47,041 nucleotides of DNA from Neelides folsomi (GCA_034687125.1 JAQGBZ010000447.1:1-47041), one strand, 5' to 3'. Positions 25,401-38,060 are shown, numbered from the stretch's first letter. Notes: generated by a model from the letters alone, not told the origin. A program made the numbers and translations.

Positions 25401-28400
25401 CCGATAGGACCGATTTTTGTGAAACTGGTGAAGGCGACGAGAGCTGTTCGCGGGCCGGAGAGGAAACGACAACTGATGCCTTTGGAGTCTTCGTTCCTGA
25501 GGTCGTGGAAGCCTTTGAGTCTTCTTCAATCGACTCCTCACCATCGGCCGGTGTCCTCGCACCTTCATCCAACTCTTCCAGGGCTGAAGAGGCCATGAGA
25601 ACGCTTTCACGGAATACTTCAGCGTCTCCCCCCGGAATATATGCCACGCTGTGGGAACCACACATAAGTCCACGAAACACACATTTACGAATATGGGATT
25701 TACAATTAGCCCTTAAAAATATCCAAATGGTCTCAAGTTGAATCGGAATATTAAAAAAGCACCTAAGCACCAAGGGGACTAGAAATACTCAAGAAGAGTC
25801 TCGCAATGGTCCCAAATGCAGAGTGATTCGGAAAAAGGAATTTTACCTCAAGTCCTTGGAGTAGAGCTGTGCCCTGCGCAGGATGGCCCTTGCTTGGGCA
25901 TTCGTAACATTCCGGAGGTTCTCGTTGTTGACTGCGACGATGAAGTCGCCGGCTCGGATCCGTTTGTCCCGCGGCACTGCCCCCGCCCCCGCAGCCGCAA
26001 TCCCCGTCACAATGACCCCATTGACCCCGTTGTCGACAACTTCTACGTTGATCCCCAACGGTTCGTCAGCTTCTTTGTTCACTTTGATTGTTCTTTCGAG
26101 GGCCGCAGGAAGCTGCGGGACGCCGGTGTTGAAACCCGTCCCGCTCAAAGACACGTCTTCGGAGTCGGATCGAGCGGAAATGAGGCGTTCGGTGTTCACA
26201 GCCGCCTTCAGAGGCTGAAACGAAGATATTAAAAAGATTAGCTAATGCGGAGATTAGTGTGAGCAATTAGTTGGACGACACCCAGCAGGATTAAATGACT
26301 CCAATGCATGCAGGAAGGCAGCGGAGGGAAAGCAAATGTATTTCTCCTTCTCGCCAACGGAAATCCAACGAAACCCCCAAATTAACGCCTCTCGAAAATG
26401 GACGAAAAAAGCAAATTATTTAACATTTAACATTAATTAACTTTAATTATTATTTCCTAACTTCCTGTTAAATGAAAGAAATTGCCCATTCAGATCAATT
26501 GAACTAGCTCATGCATGTTAACTTCAAATTAGCTTTAGTTATTGATTTATTGATTTGATTGCTAGACAAGACTACTGAATAAAAATGACAAGTACAAACA
26601 AGAACACAAATGTAAGTAAATTAAAACCAACGGCAAGAATTAATTAGCGTGACTAATTAAGCAATTGAGTATTGAGTAAGAGTATTTTATTGATGTAAGC
26701 TAATATTATTTTTACCAAAATTAATTAATAAAAAATTATAAATTATATTCAAAACACGCCTTAAATAATTTGATATAAACTTTGAACTCATAGATTAGAT
26801 TGACTATAATATTAATAAGTAAAAATTAAATTTAACAATTAGTTTTCAACACATTGTTCAGTTAAATTTATAGGTCGAAGCATTTTAGTTTTAAATAATA
26901 ATCGAAGCAGGAGCGAATGTTAAATGCATTCTCACTTCCTCACTGATCAAATAACTGAATAAGTTTTTTTACTTGGGAGCCATAAGGCGGCGGTGGAGCT
27001 ACAGGAACAGAAACAGGATCGACTTTTTCAACAATGGATTTTCCATAAGAAAAGTCCCCAAGTTCCATTTCAGGAGGAGGACTCACAGGCAACGGTGGTG
27101 GAATCATTTCCTAAAAATCATCACAAATATATATATATATATATATAATTAAAAATGGTAAACTACTTCATGCATTAGTTGTACAAATTATTTAATTCAA
27201 ATAATATAAAATGAGAATAAAATTCATTAATTACATCCTCCAAATGCGGATAGGTGACGATTGTTGTGTCAGGAAGCGGAAGAGGTTTTGCAACCGAAAT
27301 CCTCACGATTCCTCTTGGAGCTCCCTTCAATGCCTGGACAGCTTGGTCGAGTGAAGCATTATCCAAATTGGTGTCATTAACAGCAAGAAGGCGATCACCA
27401 GGAATTAACCGCCCATCCTGCTGCGCCACTCCGCCCGGTACGAGGCTCCGAATTACAATCACAGTCTCGGCCGGATTCATAGGATCCTGATAGTCCAAAA
27501 TGGAAAATCCAAGGCCCCGATCTCCCTTTGGCAACTCGATGATTTGAGCTTCGGAGGACCACATTGCAAGGCCGGTCAAAGGTTCCAAAGACCGGGATTT
27601 GAGTTTAGAAAGTGTTGCATCGTTTCCGCCTGTTGAAGCCAAAGATCCATCCGATTTGGCTTTTACAAGGCGGTCTGACCCATGGAATAAATTTTGAAGA
27701 CTTCCGCCCAGAATGTTCTTAAAATAATTAAAAATATAATTCATTCAATATGGTTTATTTAAAATATAATTCATTTAAAATGGCTTATTTAATATTATTA
27801 AGTTCATAGTTAAATTTAACTTACTCTGCCAGCAAAAGCACTCTTGTCCTGTGAAGTGTCAATGGGTCTTGACGGCGGAGGAGCCCCAGGCCTTCTTGCA
27901 CAAACAATCCTCACATGGAGGGGAAGGTCTTTCAAAATCCCAACCACTTCAACATGATTTAACCCAAGGAGCCTCCGTCCATTTACCTAATGGAATAATC
28001 AATTTTTGAAAACTAATCCAACTTTCAAAATTAGGAACTAATTAAAATTAACAACAAATTAAAGAACTTTTAAATACAAAAGTTTGTAAACTTTGAATTC
28101 ACCTCCAATAGTTCATCACCACTCAAAAGTTTTTGGCTCCTGCCCACTGGCCCATCGGCCAAAATGGATCGTATGTAATGATGCGGTCGAACTTCCCGCC
28201 CATCCTCAACATCCACAGTTCCTTCAAGGGAAATTCCCAATCCTCCGCCTTCTTTGGCTTTGCTCAGCTGAGACACAACGATATCGCATTGTGGACCCAT
28301 GATCCGACTCCACTTGGCCATGATGGCTGCCTCGACCGTGGAAAGTATTTCTCCTTCATATCTCGTGTCAATCAACATTTCCAAATCCTCCAAGTCCAAA

Positions 28401-31400
28401 TCTTCGTTCCGCGTCTCATACACAATTTCATCATCATCCAAATCCTCAGCCAATTCTTCTTGGTCAGGAAGGGAAAGCGCCATGCTCAAAGGACCCAAGT
28501 TGAGACCAATGTTTCCCATCATTCCGCGAGAGCTAAGAATTTCATCTCCTTCTCCATCCTAAAACAATTGATTCCAGATTTAATCCATGAATAAATGAAA
28601 ACTTAAGTTTTTAATGTAATCTCGACTTCAAAGTTTAAATTAATTTTCTTGCCATTACATACTTTAATTAATAAAAATTATTGTAAGACATTATATATAT
28701 ACATATATAATATCAAAATTTTGCTATTAATAATAAATAATAATAATCCATTATCCTACTGAGGATTTATTCTAAGGATTTATTTTTTAATTAAAAAGAA
28801 ATTTTTATGCTCAATTTTATATTGGACATAGGCTATAGGATTAGAATAAAGAGCTTATCTTTATTATATATCAAACAACAGTCATTTTGATAACCCATTT
28901 ATTATTTTATGGTCCATAAAAATGCGAGTATCAAATTGAAAAGATAAAGAACTTACAGAGTCGATGGCCACTTGCGGAAGAGAAAGCGCAGAGAGCGACG
29001 AAGGAGTCGGCGGCTTTTGCTCTGAATGGCTAATGGCTGATTGGAGCTATAAAAATAATTAATTTTAATAATCGATTAAAAAATATACTCAACATGATGA
29101 ATTATATATAACAAATACATTACAATATGTATATGCAATTATTTTAAGCATGTTTAACCTGATCATATTTAGAACCATGATGATATCTTTCAACCTTGAG
29201 GAAAACGATTGACCCGGTCTTCCGTAATACTTCGACAGCTTGATGGTTTGTGAACCCCTGGAGTGATTGACCATCCACCTGGAATAATTGTTAATTTTTA
29301 GGAATAAAATAATCCTTCTTTGAGAAAATTTAAATGAATAAAAAATTAAATACTAAGTGGAAACACATTGAGAAATATTAGCTATTTGACTCGCCTCGGA
29401 TTCATAAAAAATTCAAATGCTTTCATCTCACAGAATAAAATATCCATATAAAGAAAGGGGTTTTACGACCCTATGCCCTTTACAGCCCTTTGTTCAAAGG
29501 AAAACAACTTCTTTGGCACATGAAAATAAAGTATGTGGATGAAAATACCTCCACGATTCGGTCATTGATGGAAATCTTCCCTGACACATCCGCCGCACTG
29601 CCCTCGCTGATACTTTTCACAAAAATCCCAGAGAGCTCCTCTGAAAAGGTATAAAAATAAATCAATGAAAATCAATGAAAAAATACATATAGCATATCAA
29701 TAAATGATGCCCAGTCATCCGGAACCATAATTCACCTTTTTCACAAACGTATCCCGCGATGGTGATTCCAAGACCATGTGAGTCCTTCCTTAGCTCCACA
29801 TCCACAATTTCTACTTCTGGAAGCGAGTCGAAGTTTCCTTCCGCAGTGTCCCCTGAAATCCCATCCGCGCTCATAATTGACCCCATCCGCAAATTGGCCG
29901 AAATATCTCCCGAGTCCAAGCTAATCCCGCCGAAACCATTGGCCTGGATGAGATGTCGCTCGAGCTCTTCCGGGTCACCAAGGATTTTGGTCGGAACAAT
30001 CGGGGCCGTTGAATTGAGCGCATCCGGACTGGTTGGTTCGATTGGGCGAGCTACAATTAGTCTCACCACGGCCCCGCATTGTCTCAACACAGCTGCGACT
30101 TGTTCCGAGCCCATGCCGAGAAGATTGACCTCTCCGATCTGCAGGATATGGTCTCCGGATTGGAGCCGGCCATCCCGGTCGGCCACCCCGCCGGGCAAGA
30201 TTGTTTTTACGACGACGCCGGTAGAGCGACCGCCGATGATGCCGAACCCGAGCCCCGTTCCGTCGTTTACGAGCTCAATGATCTCCACCTGGGCCCAGTC
30301 TGTAGAGAGGACCATGTCTTTCTCGTCTGAGGCGGAGATGGAAATCCCGGTGGAGGAACTCTTGTGAGGGAAGTCGAGGGCGTCGAGGCTCACAGAGGCT
30401 GAGAGAGTCGTCGGTGGCGGTTCCGGGGCTCGGGCGATCACGATCTCAACGTTCCCGCGAGCCTGCTGTAGGATCCCAATAGCTTGTTGATGGGTAATCG
30501 CCGAGTCAAGCGGCTGCCCGTCAATCGCCAGGATCTGATCTCCTTCGCCCAAACGCCCATCTCTAAAAATAATAAAAAGAACATTCAAGTCATATAATAA
30601 ATAATTATAATTGACTCTGATAATAAATTAAATCCCCAAGTTCGACATCATTAATATGTAGAAATTATTTTGATGCTAAGTTATGGTTTGATTTACCATG
30701 TATTTGTATGTGTCAAATAAATTGTCAAATAATTAAATTCTACAATATATTTTAACTTTGAGTTTTTAAAACGGAATAAACTAAAGAGAGAAAAGTTTTT
30801 AGAGGAAACCCTAAGCTTACTTTCGACTCACAATCAACTTCACTTCTATGATGCATTTAAGGCTCTTAAATGGCTATGAACAAATGAGGAAACTTTCCTC
30901 GGCTTAAAAAAGGAACCATCTGAGCATGCACTCACTTTTCAATTTAAATATAGGGGAAAGCAGTGGGCCGCCGAGATGAAATTAATCAAAATGCCAAATT
31001 ACTTCAAAATATTTACATTAACCAAGACGAGATTTTAAGTTTTCATATAAAGAACAAATAAGGTTAAGATTTATTTTATTTTCCCCATACTTGGTGTTAA
31101 GAATGAGCTAGGTTGAAGAATTTCTTCTCAATTAAGCTCGGTCGGGCAAGGATAAGTGAATAGCTGAGATTCTCATTTTTAATAACGCCAACTCATGAAC
31201 CAATATACCTACATAAACCCCTTATAAAAATAATCCACTATACTCACTATATATACAGGATAGAGTAGGCGTTTCTCTCTTGGAGGAATCTTCATGTTTA
31301 ATTCTCAGCGGGTCTCAATAATCTTGCAAAAATTGAATTTCTTATTTTAACAAATGCTTTTACCAGGTTAAAAGATAAAAGAATATTTAAGCATTTGAGA

Positions 31401-34400
31401 AATCCACACTTTCAAGATTCCCAATGAAATATGATCAATAAAGGAATTGAAATATGAGACCTCTCATTTAAGACTGAAAAGCACTTTGGGCAATTTCCAC
31501 CCCATTCTTCCTATATTAGACACAAAAAACAAAGATGAAAGATCCGTAGAACTTTTCAAACTTTACCAACCCATTTTATTACTGTTATTTCTTTTTTAGC
31601 TAATTGTGTTTTATTTTATGACTATCACAGAACACTTTTAGGATTTTACTAATTAATGATGAAAATGATTTCAAATGCAATTTTAAAGATTATTTTATAT
31701 TTACTTTTTACAATAATTTTAAACTTTTGAATTCTTGCGTGAGTGAGAAAACATTTTATAACTTTAAGTTTCGTTCTTGCTTTTGAAAATAGCTCCATAA
31801 AGAGAGAAAATGCCAAGTGAAGGAAATTGGGAAATTCTCCAACTCGCTTCTTGAATTTATCTCCCTCGACTTTACAATAATTTTCCATTGTTGCATCCAA
31901 TGTATTATATCCTTATAAAATAAGTATTATTGTGGCCACAGTATGTGGAGAGGGCAATGGAGAAAAGGAAATAACTACTATTGTTAACTGCCAACTTATT
32001 GGGCAAATAAATAATAACGTAATGTTATTAATATAAACACACCCTATCAAATTCTTTCTCTTTATACAAATTATCATATTGCAATTAAGTATATATCGAA
32101 TGAATCTGCTAAATTAATACAATACGCATGACAGGACAGATTATTGAGGAAATATTTGAAACAGTATTTAAAATTATGTGATATACATTTGTATGTACAT
32201 GGTGGGTCATAAGTAACTTTCTTTTTTATACGCTTGTCTATTTTAAAAAGAAAGATACTTATGGCCCACCCTGTATACTATAACAGCTATGAACATAATG
32301 GTCAGCAAAATGGCCTTTCATTCTTGCCTTGAACTATAATACATAAATAATACGGATAGTTCCAATTCCAATAGTTCCTGTATATGCAAGAAGAGCATTT
32401 TCACACGATGAAGTCTCTTTGTAACATGAAAATTTCCGACCACCCAAATTATGCGGGACTTGGGTAAATATCAAAATTTCAAAGCGTGGATTAGAAAATG
32501 AGGGAATTGCGTGATGCGTAAAAAAAGAAGTTGGGCTCTGAACGTAGCTCATAAATATTTTCTTTTTTAATAATACCTATCATATTTATACCTAATCCAA
32601 ATCTCCCAATTTATATAGGAATATAATATCAAATATCAATTTTAAAATGTTATAAATTAAATAAACAACATAATTTAGACAGATTAAATATTGTAACCCC
32701 GTCCTGAAATGTTAGCAGCATATAAGATTAAAGAAATTAATTTAATTAAAATTCGGGTGATTCACAGGGCAAAAAAAGCCAATTAGTTTTTAAAGTTATT
32801 TTCAAATAGTTGTTACATATTTGTAACAACATTCGAATAATTATTTCATAATTTAATGCAATGCTAGTTCATGCTAAGTTTTTCACACCATCCCTAATTA
32901 ATAATTTTTTAATTCAAAGGCGAGGAATTAACATTTTCCTCCATCACGTTGGGCCCAGAACATGGATAAAAAATTGATGATAAAGTGAGTAAAACGAAGG
33001 TGTTTTATTTATAATGTAAGACGGAATCTCCTTTGGATAAAGCGAAAGGAATCAGTGAGCTTTTCCTTTATGCAACTCCTTCCCAATTAAGTTTGTAAGG
33101 GGTATAAGAACCCTCATTATCTCACTCTTTCCACTTCCTACCCAACTACCAGTCCTTTTCAAACGAGGGGGAATAAAAATAATAAAAGAGGAATCGATCG
33201 CGTACACAAGCTACCTTTGTGAATGTACATGCTATCCCACATGTATCCTAACTTTTGCATAAAATGTTAACACAAAAATCAATTTAATCAAGATTTTACA
33301 AAATATTTATAATTCATTATTTATAACGAAGAGAACGCCATTGTAAGAAAGAATTGAAAGAAGAGTGAGCAAGATTGAAAGTAAAATTTTAAAAGCTCGC
33401 TGCCAATACAATCAATTTCTAATTCGGGATCCTTTCCACTTCCTCCTTTGCCATATGCCGCATCTCCCAAAATACTCAAATCACGACTTAAAACTATTTC
33501 ATAAGATCCTGACAATCTTAAACTTCCTTCCCTTAAACTAAACATTCTGATCTGGTATTAAATGGTATTCTTAAATGGTATTAAAACAAGGCAGCAAACT
33601 TTCGAAATTGTAATTGCAAATTAATTATTAATATATTTCATATCTTAATGCCGAATATTCCCTTTGTCCATAATGAACCGCCCTAAATTATGATTTATTA
33701 ACAACTTTTTGAATTCTAGAACTATGATTGAATAAATGAACGGCCCAATTGTCCTAATGAACTTTAAATCAACTTCCATCCGACATAAATTTCCTAAATT
33801 GCAAAGAATTGACTTTCTTACCTCCCTCAATTTCTCTTTGAGTCGATCAACTGTGATGGATTGGAAATGGAGAAAATGTCTATTTATGAAGACTTATTGA
33901 GAGGAAAAAACCCCCAAAGAATTTCCAAGTACCAAATTCACTCACATGACCCACACCGGGGGGAAAATATTGGATTTGTCTTGTGTTAATATTTCCATCT
34001 CTTCGGCCACCCGTTGGAGAGACTACTGTCCCAAGGGCAAAGTTTATAAATAACAAATACACTTGACATTTTTCTTTGTAGGAAAAAATATCACCAAAAG
34101 ATGAAAGTCAATAATTGAGTAAAAATTCACAAGTCACTCCAAGAGTAAAAAAATTAATTTTTTAAACTTTACAAATTGATAATGTGCAAGAGAAGTTTGA
34201 AAGTGACAGGTTGTAAGAATTGTTTTAGAACAACATACAATCCATTTTCTTTTAGTGAGGTTTTGTCTTATCTGAAGTAAAAGTTGATGGAAAAAGAGAA
34301 AATGTAACAGTTTCAATTAAATGATTTGTTTGGAAAAAGGTCTTTTAAAATAGAAAGTAAAGATATAATTTCAACTTTTGATTTATCGAATAAATGGAAA

Positions 34401-36792
34401 CTTTATATTTTTAAAACATTTGCATTGAATATCTATCAATTGGAATGTTAAAATACGAAAATTCAACTCTAATACTTATTATATTTTTAGTAATATTACT
34501 TAATTGTCGAATGACATAAATGTAGGGTTAAATGTGTAAATATGGAGTCAGCTGGGATAACGACCGAATAGGTCTTGGAGAAAGTATGGGGGAACAGAGC
34601 TTGCCTGGATCGCCCTGAGAAATCATGGAGAGACTGAGAGGGTCTCGGCAGAGAGCGGCGGAGCAAATGCATCGGATCACAACCAATTGTCCATACAATG
34701 CAATGCAACTTGGTAGTTCCACAATTACTCCACTCAAACGGCCTTTTTAATAGTTAAATTTATCTGGGGTTCGATTAACTATTTCCTAATTATTTTCCTC
34801 TAAAATCTCATGAATCTAGACTTAAGAATCCCTTTAAAAAACAATTAGATCTACGTTGTTTAAGCAAAATCCCACCATTTCCCCTCTGTAGATTTAAGAA
34901 TATAGAGAATTTTAATATTCGCATTTTCCCATTTCATCTCTTGAAGACGAATACGTATTTGCAAGCTTTGGGTTGGATATTTTCTGCACGGACTCTCACA
35001 GACACTAGAGAATAAATAGAGAATGCAATAGGAAAGTGTGGAATGAGAGATATGTATTTAAGATATACTAAACTTCATTTCCCAATCGATCCTCAACATC
35101 ATCTTGCGCACTCAGCCCAGTCGGAAACTATGGACAACATTCCCCATTGAGGCGCATGGCTTCCGTCGACAATCTCACCAATCATTACCAACGCCCTTGC
35201 ATATGATAGAACCGACTTTGAGCTCAAAATTAAACAAAACAAAACCCGGGACTCTGATAATGCCAATAATGTAGTATTCTAGGATTCATCAAAAACTTTT
35301 ATATATTTAAAGATGATCATTGTGTTTTAAATGAATTTAATAGCATAAAACCGTTCCATGTAATTGAGTAAATTCAATATTTACGGACTTATATGTAATT
35401 TAAATTATTAAATTAATTATATTATTAAATTTCAAAATATAAGTTACTAAAGCCATGAGCATCTGAATGGGATCTCACTTTATCATCAAATGGTTGGAAA
35501 GTATAAATGTACGATTTAGGAATTAAAATATTTTTTCTAACCTTGCAGCAATCCCGTTTGGTTGAATTTCTTGAATGAAAATCCCGAGCTCCCCTTTCTC
35601 CTGACTTTTTAGGCCCACTACGCTGAAACCAAGAGAGCTCCCTTCAGGCTTAAAAAGCTGCAAAAAATTATTTATTAATTTTATTTGATGAAAATATACG
35701 AATCTAAAATTTATTTAAGAATTAAAATTACAATTAAATAATTTTTAAAGGATATTATGTTCCCATAATCCGAAGTGAAAGATATATTGTCACATTTAAG
35801 TTTTAATTAAAAAGTCTAAATATTCCTTACTTGAACATAATGGATTTCCCGACCAAGAGAAGCAGTTTGGATAACTCTTTTGTATTCTTCGGCATAAGTT
35901 GGAGTCGCAATTGGAGCAGGGGGGGTTTCGTCAAACTATGCAAAGATTGAAAACAATTAACAAATGAATCACAGTCAATTAAATTTGTCAATTATATGAA
36001 AAAATTATGTTTCATTTGAAATACCTTTGGCTCAATTTTCGGGCTTTGCGACTTTGGAGTTTGTGTAGCAGAAATGGGAAGTTTCCCGATTGGTGTTGCA
36101 TCAAACTTTGTTCGATTTGCATTTGGAGAGATCTTTAAAATTAAATTTCCTTCCGGAGTTAAGTCAAAATCGTTGGCAGCGACTGAAGGATGTCGAATCA
36201 GTTGCCCACCCAAATCCCCAATAGAATCCTGTTAAAAATAATAAAAATAGATCATAATGATATAATTTAAATTATTTAATTTAAATTACAAAACAAAAAC
36301 TTAATTCTTTAATTTACTCAAAATATATAAATTAATTATTTTTAAAGTCAATTAAATATTATTCAACTAAACAATTAATCTTTAAAGATTATTTACTTGA
36401 ATTTTGCATATTTTTTGAAACACAGGGCTTGTGAGAACGGAGAGAAGCATGTTGAGATCTTTGTTCATTTGAGAGAACACATTGGGGTCGGAAATTGACA
36501 TGGATGAGTTTTTTCCAGCAGGATTTCCTAACCCTGAAGAACTTTCCAATCGACATCGTCCTTGAATTTGATCCAACAATCCGACTGCACTTCGGACCTC
36601 TGAAAAATTAATTCTCAATATACAATAAAGACATCCTTTAAATTATATTTCATAATAAATTTGATGATATTAAGGTAATTATTTGCATTCGGTTGAATAA
36701 AATGTAGGATTTTGAAATTTGGGTCTATGAATACTGTTAAAATTGAAAATGTATTTTACGAGATTCTAAAACTTACCTGAGTAGAGTGGCAT
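16465..36792 (-). CDS. MPDZ: MPDZ/MUPP1-type multi-PDZ scaffold (L27 + 12 PDZ)
   Basis: I chained 27 coding exons with consistent phases (6825 nt, 2274 residues): 36792-36777, 36599-36397, 36228-36025, 35935-35831, 35657-35542, 30562-29736, 29640-29549, 29278-29195, 29046-28957, 28558-28103, 27986-27825, 27717-27235, 27110-26973, 26214-25847, 25648-24817, 24400-24275, 24053-23826, 21009-20827, 20673-20589, 20513-20201, 19931-19862, 19764-19708, 19549-19376, 19224-19080, 18566-18202, 17750-17209, 16825-16465. An L27 domain covers residues ~6-73. PDZ domains begin near residues 175, 305, 465, 670, 842, 1033, 1327, 1618, 1738, 1948, 2048 and 2189; binding loops such as [23 protein letters not shown] and [10 protein letters not shown] are intact. 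The last PDZ ([18 protein letters not shown]) closely matches vertebrate PDZ13, while the equivalent of vertebrate PDZ12 is absent. Linkers hold poly-Gln, Ser/Thr-rich and Glu-rich tracts. Relatives scaffold tight-junction, polarity (Crumbs/Pals1 via L27) and receptor complexes under the membrane. Start is the ATG of a 16-nt first coding exon (MPLYS). Confidence 0.95.
21010..23825. other. 2.8-kb intron of the PDZ gene with a lysine-rich ORF
   Basis: Large intron between the exons at 24053-23826 and 21009-20827. Mostly AT-rich. A less AT-rich island at 22430-22800 holds a plus-strand ORF (22575-22775, 66 residues, [17 protein letters not shown]..., very Lys-rich), preceded by a GAGAGAGA run and by a pyrimidine tract ending CCCCTCAG (about 22521-22535). 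The ORF is not recognised and may be chance, or an exon of a nested gene. A minus-strand frame over the same DNA is hydrophobic. No transposon ends are seen. Confidence 0.3.
27127..27147. repeat. (AT)n microsatellite
   Basis: A run of about ten AT units, in an intron of the PDZ gene just upstream (minus sense) of the exon at 27110-26973. Confidence 0.85.
32198..32273. mobile_element. 76-bp mariner-type MITE
   Basis: The left end CATGGTGGGTCATAAGTAAC and the right end, read in reverse as CAGGGTGGGCCATAAGTATC, are inverted repeats; the match continues through CTTTCTTTTT, with few mismatches. The element is flanked on both sides by TA (32196-32197 and 32274-32275), the target-site hallmark of Tc1/mariner elements. 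The core between the arms is about 20 bp. No transposase. It sits in the large PDZ-gene intron. Confidence 0.8.
33321..34025 (-). CDS. possible nested gene exons inside the PDZ-gene intron
   Basis: Three minus-strand segments chain in phase: 34025-33957 (contains [20 protein letters not shown]), 33850-33822 (29 nt, [10 protein letters not shown]) and 33551-33321 (77 codons with stop, contains [20 protein letters not shown] and [14 protein letters not shown]). Acceptors are good (CCATCACAG|, GGGACAG|, ATACCAG|); the donor GAG|GTAAGA is good and the donor G|GTGTGG is weak. The translated sequence has a coding-like, non-repetitive composition, but no family is recognised. The upstream start is not found. 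These could be exons of a nested gene, alternative exons of the PDZ gene, or chance. Confidence 0.3.
34541..35274 (+). other. coding-like islands of uncertain origin, plus strand
   Basis: Two less AT-rich islands stand out. At about 34571-34740, a plus-strand frame reads [20 protein letters not shown]... and a minus frame is open too. At 35116-35274, after a strong acceptor-like tract ending GCGCACTCAG, a 52-codon frame is open to TAG ([16 protein letters not shown]...), while another frame gives [17 protein letters not shown], which looks like a phosphorylatable tail. I cannot choose a frame or join the islands in phase. They may be parts of a nested plus-strand gene or its remnant. Confidence 0.2.
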
Positions 36793-37475
36793 TCTTTTTG
36801 TCGTTGGAATCTCGGGAGAAATGATTTTTTTGTTTTAATGAAATACAGATGTAATGAAGGAATTGTCAAATGATTAACTTTATTTGGGCTAGGTCACAAG
36901 TCAAAAGTCCAGAGAGATGCGAAATCTGACTTGAATTCCAAATTGAATGATTTGAAGTGAGGGCTGAGGGCTAGAGATAGAGAGAACCCATGATGAGCCC
37001 AAGCCTCGCCCCAAGGTCGAATTCCACACGAGTGAGTGGGAAAATGTTCAAAAGCCTCTTCGGTTTAGTCGTTTAGATGTTATGTATTAATGTTCCCATT
37101 ATTTTAGGTTTAATCTTTAATATCCTTAATTAAATTAATCTTAATTATTTTAATAACAAATATTGTAAGATTTCCATTTAGCTCCAAAAATATATTTGAT
37201 TCTAAATTTTTTATATTCAATTATTTTACAGATCTTATATACAGATCATTTGATTTGTACAGATTATACCAATTTCTCTTAATGTCCTCACAGCATAGCA
37301 TTAACTGTCCTTTTTTTTAATTTGTATCTTTTGCATGTTAAATGATTTGGAAATATCGCCATGGGTCAAATAACATGTTTTTAATTTTTACCTAAAATAA
37401 CTCCTTGGATAAGGTTGGAATTCATTTGGAAAATATTTTTTAAAAAAGGTCAGCTAATGGTAATACGCGGGGACT
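36793..37475. other. region upstream of the PDZ gene
   Basis: Probable 5' UTR/promoter side of the minus-strand PDZ gene. The stretch 36890-37080 is less AT-rich than its surroundings. No TATA box or other clear signal at a convincing distance, and no open frame of note. Confidence 0.3.
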
Positions 37476-37698
37476 ATAAATATAGGGGTAATGAAAATGA
37501 GTTAGTAACTTAGGAAATTTCTCAAATAAAAAAAAAGAATTTTCGAAAAATTAATTTAAATTAAATTCAAATCTTTTCAAATTTAGAAAACATTGCAGGA
37601 ATACCGAGAATTAGGTTTTTTATTTAAAGAATTAAAAGTTTTTGTTTATTTGAGAAATTTCCAAAGTTACTAACTCATTTGCATTACTCCTATATTCA
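37476..37698. mobile_element. MITE with ~60-bp inverted ends
   Basis: The left arm (about 37476-37533, containing GGTAATGAAAATGAGTTAGT) and the right arm (about 37637-37698, in reverse AGTAATGCAAATGAGTTAGT) are near-identical inverted repeats through GAAATTTCTCAAATAAA. The middle is about 100 bp and AT-rich, with no coding frame. Exact ends and target duplication are unclear. It can fold into a long hairpin and sits about 0.7 kb upstream of the PDZ-gene start. Confidence 0.75.
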
Positions 37699-37853
37699 AG
37701 ACAAGCTGGTATAGTCTGTATATTAGATCAATAGAAAGCACTTAATTACCAGAATAGGGATTGTTTGAATTTATCATATTGTTTAAAATTAAACAAGCAT
37801 TTTATTGAATAAGTTGTTAATAAAAGTTAGACAGTTGAAATGTTTGGGTGCCT

Positions 37854-38060
37854 ACACCAGACCCGACAACCGACAAGTCCAATTTCCTACAACCCGACAT
37901 ACACCAGACCCGACACCCGACATTTACATTAAAAGACCTATCTAACATACTCTACTCCCGACGACCCGACATACACCAGACCCGACACATGTCGACCCGA
38001 CAATTTCAGCCGACACGTCAACCCGACATACATCAGACCCGACACTTACACCCGACACAT
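37854..38060. repeat. degenerate CCCGACATACACCAGACCCGACA minisatellite
   Basis: Four to five imperfect copies of a unit with the shared parts CCCGACATACACCAGA and CCCGACA(C) are separated by variable AT-rich spacers (copies near 37854, 37895, 37965 and 38022). The open frame across it (repeating PDIHQTRH) is a by-product of the repeat. Confidence 0.75.

Larger units (their letters stand above)
30563..35541. other. 5-kb intron of the PDZ gene splitting PDZ1
   Basis: This intron interrupts PDZ1 between IQPNGIAA(R) and [15 protein letters not shown], a phase-2 junction. It contains the mariner-type MITE (32198-32273) and several less AT-rich, coding-like islands (33321-34025, 34541-34750, 34980-35275) described separately. 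The rest is AT-rich with no clear feature. Confidence 0.7.

Noticed and set aside
24278..26232. Several plus-strand ORFs of 70-140 codons
   Set aside because: All are antisense to well-supported PDZ-gene exons with matching phase.
37854..38060. CRISPR-like look of repeated units with variable spacers
   Set aside because: The genome is eukaryotic, the units are degenerate and of unequal spacing, and no cas genes are present.
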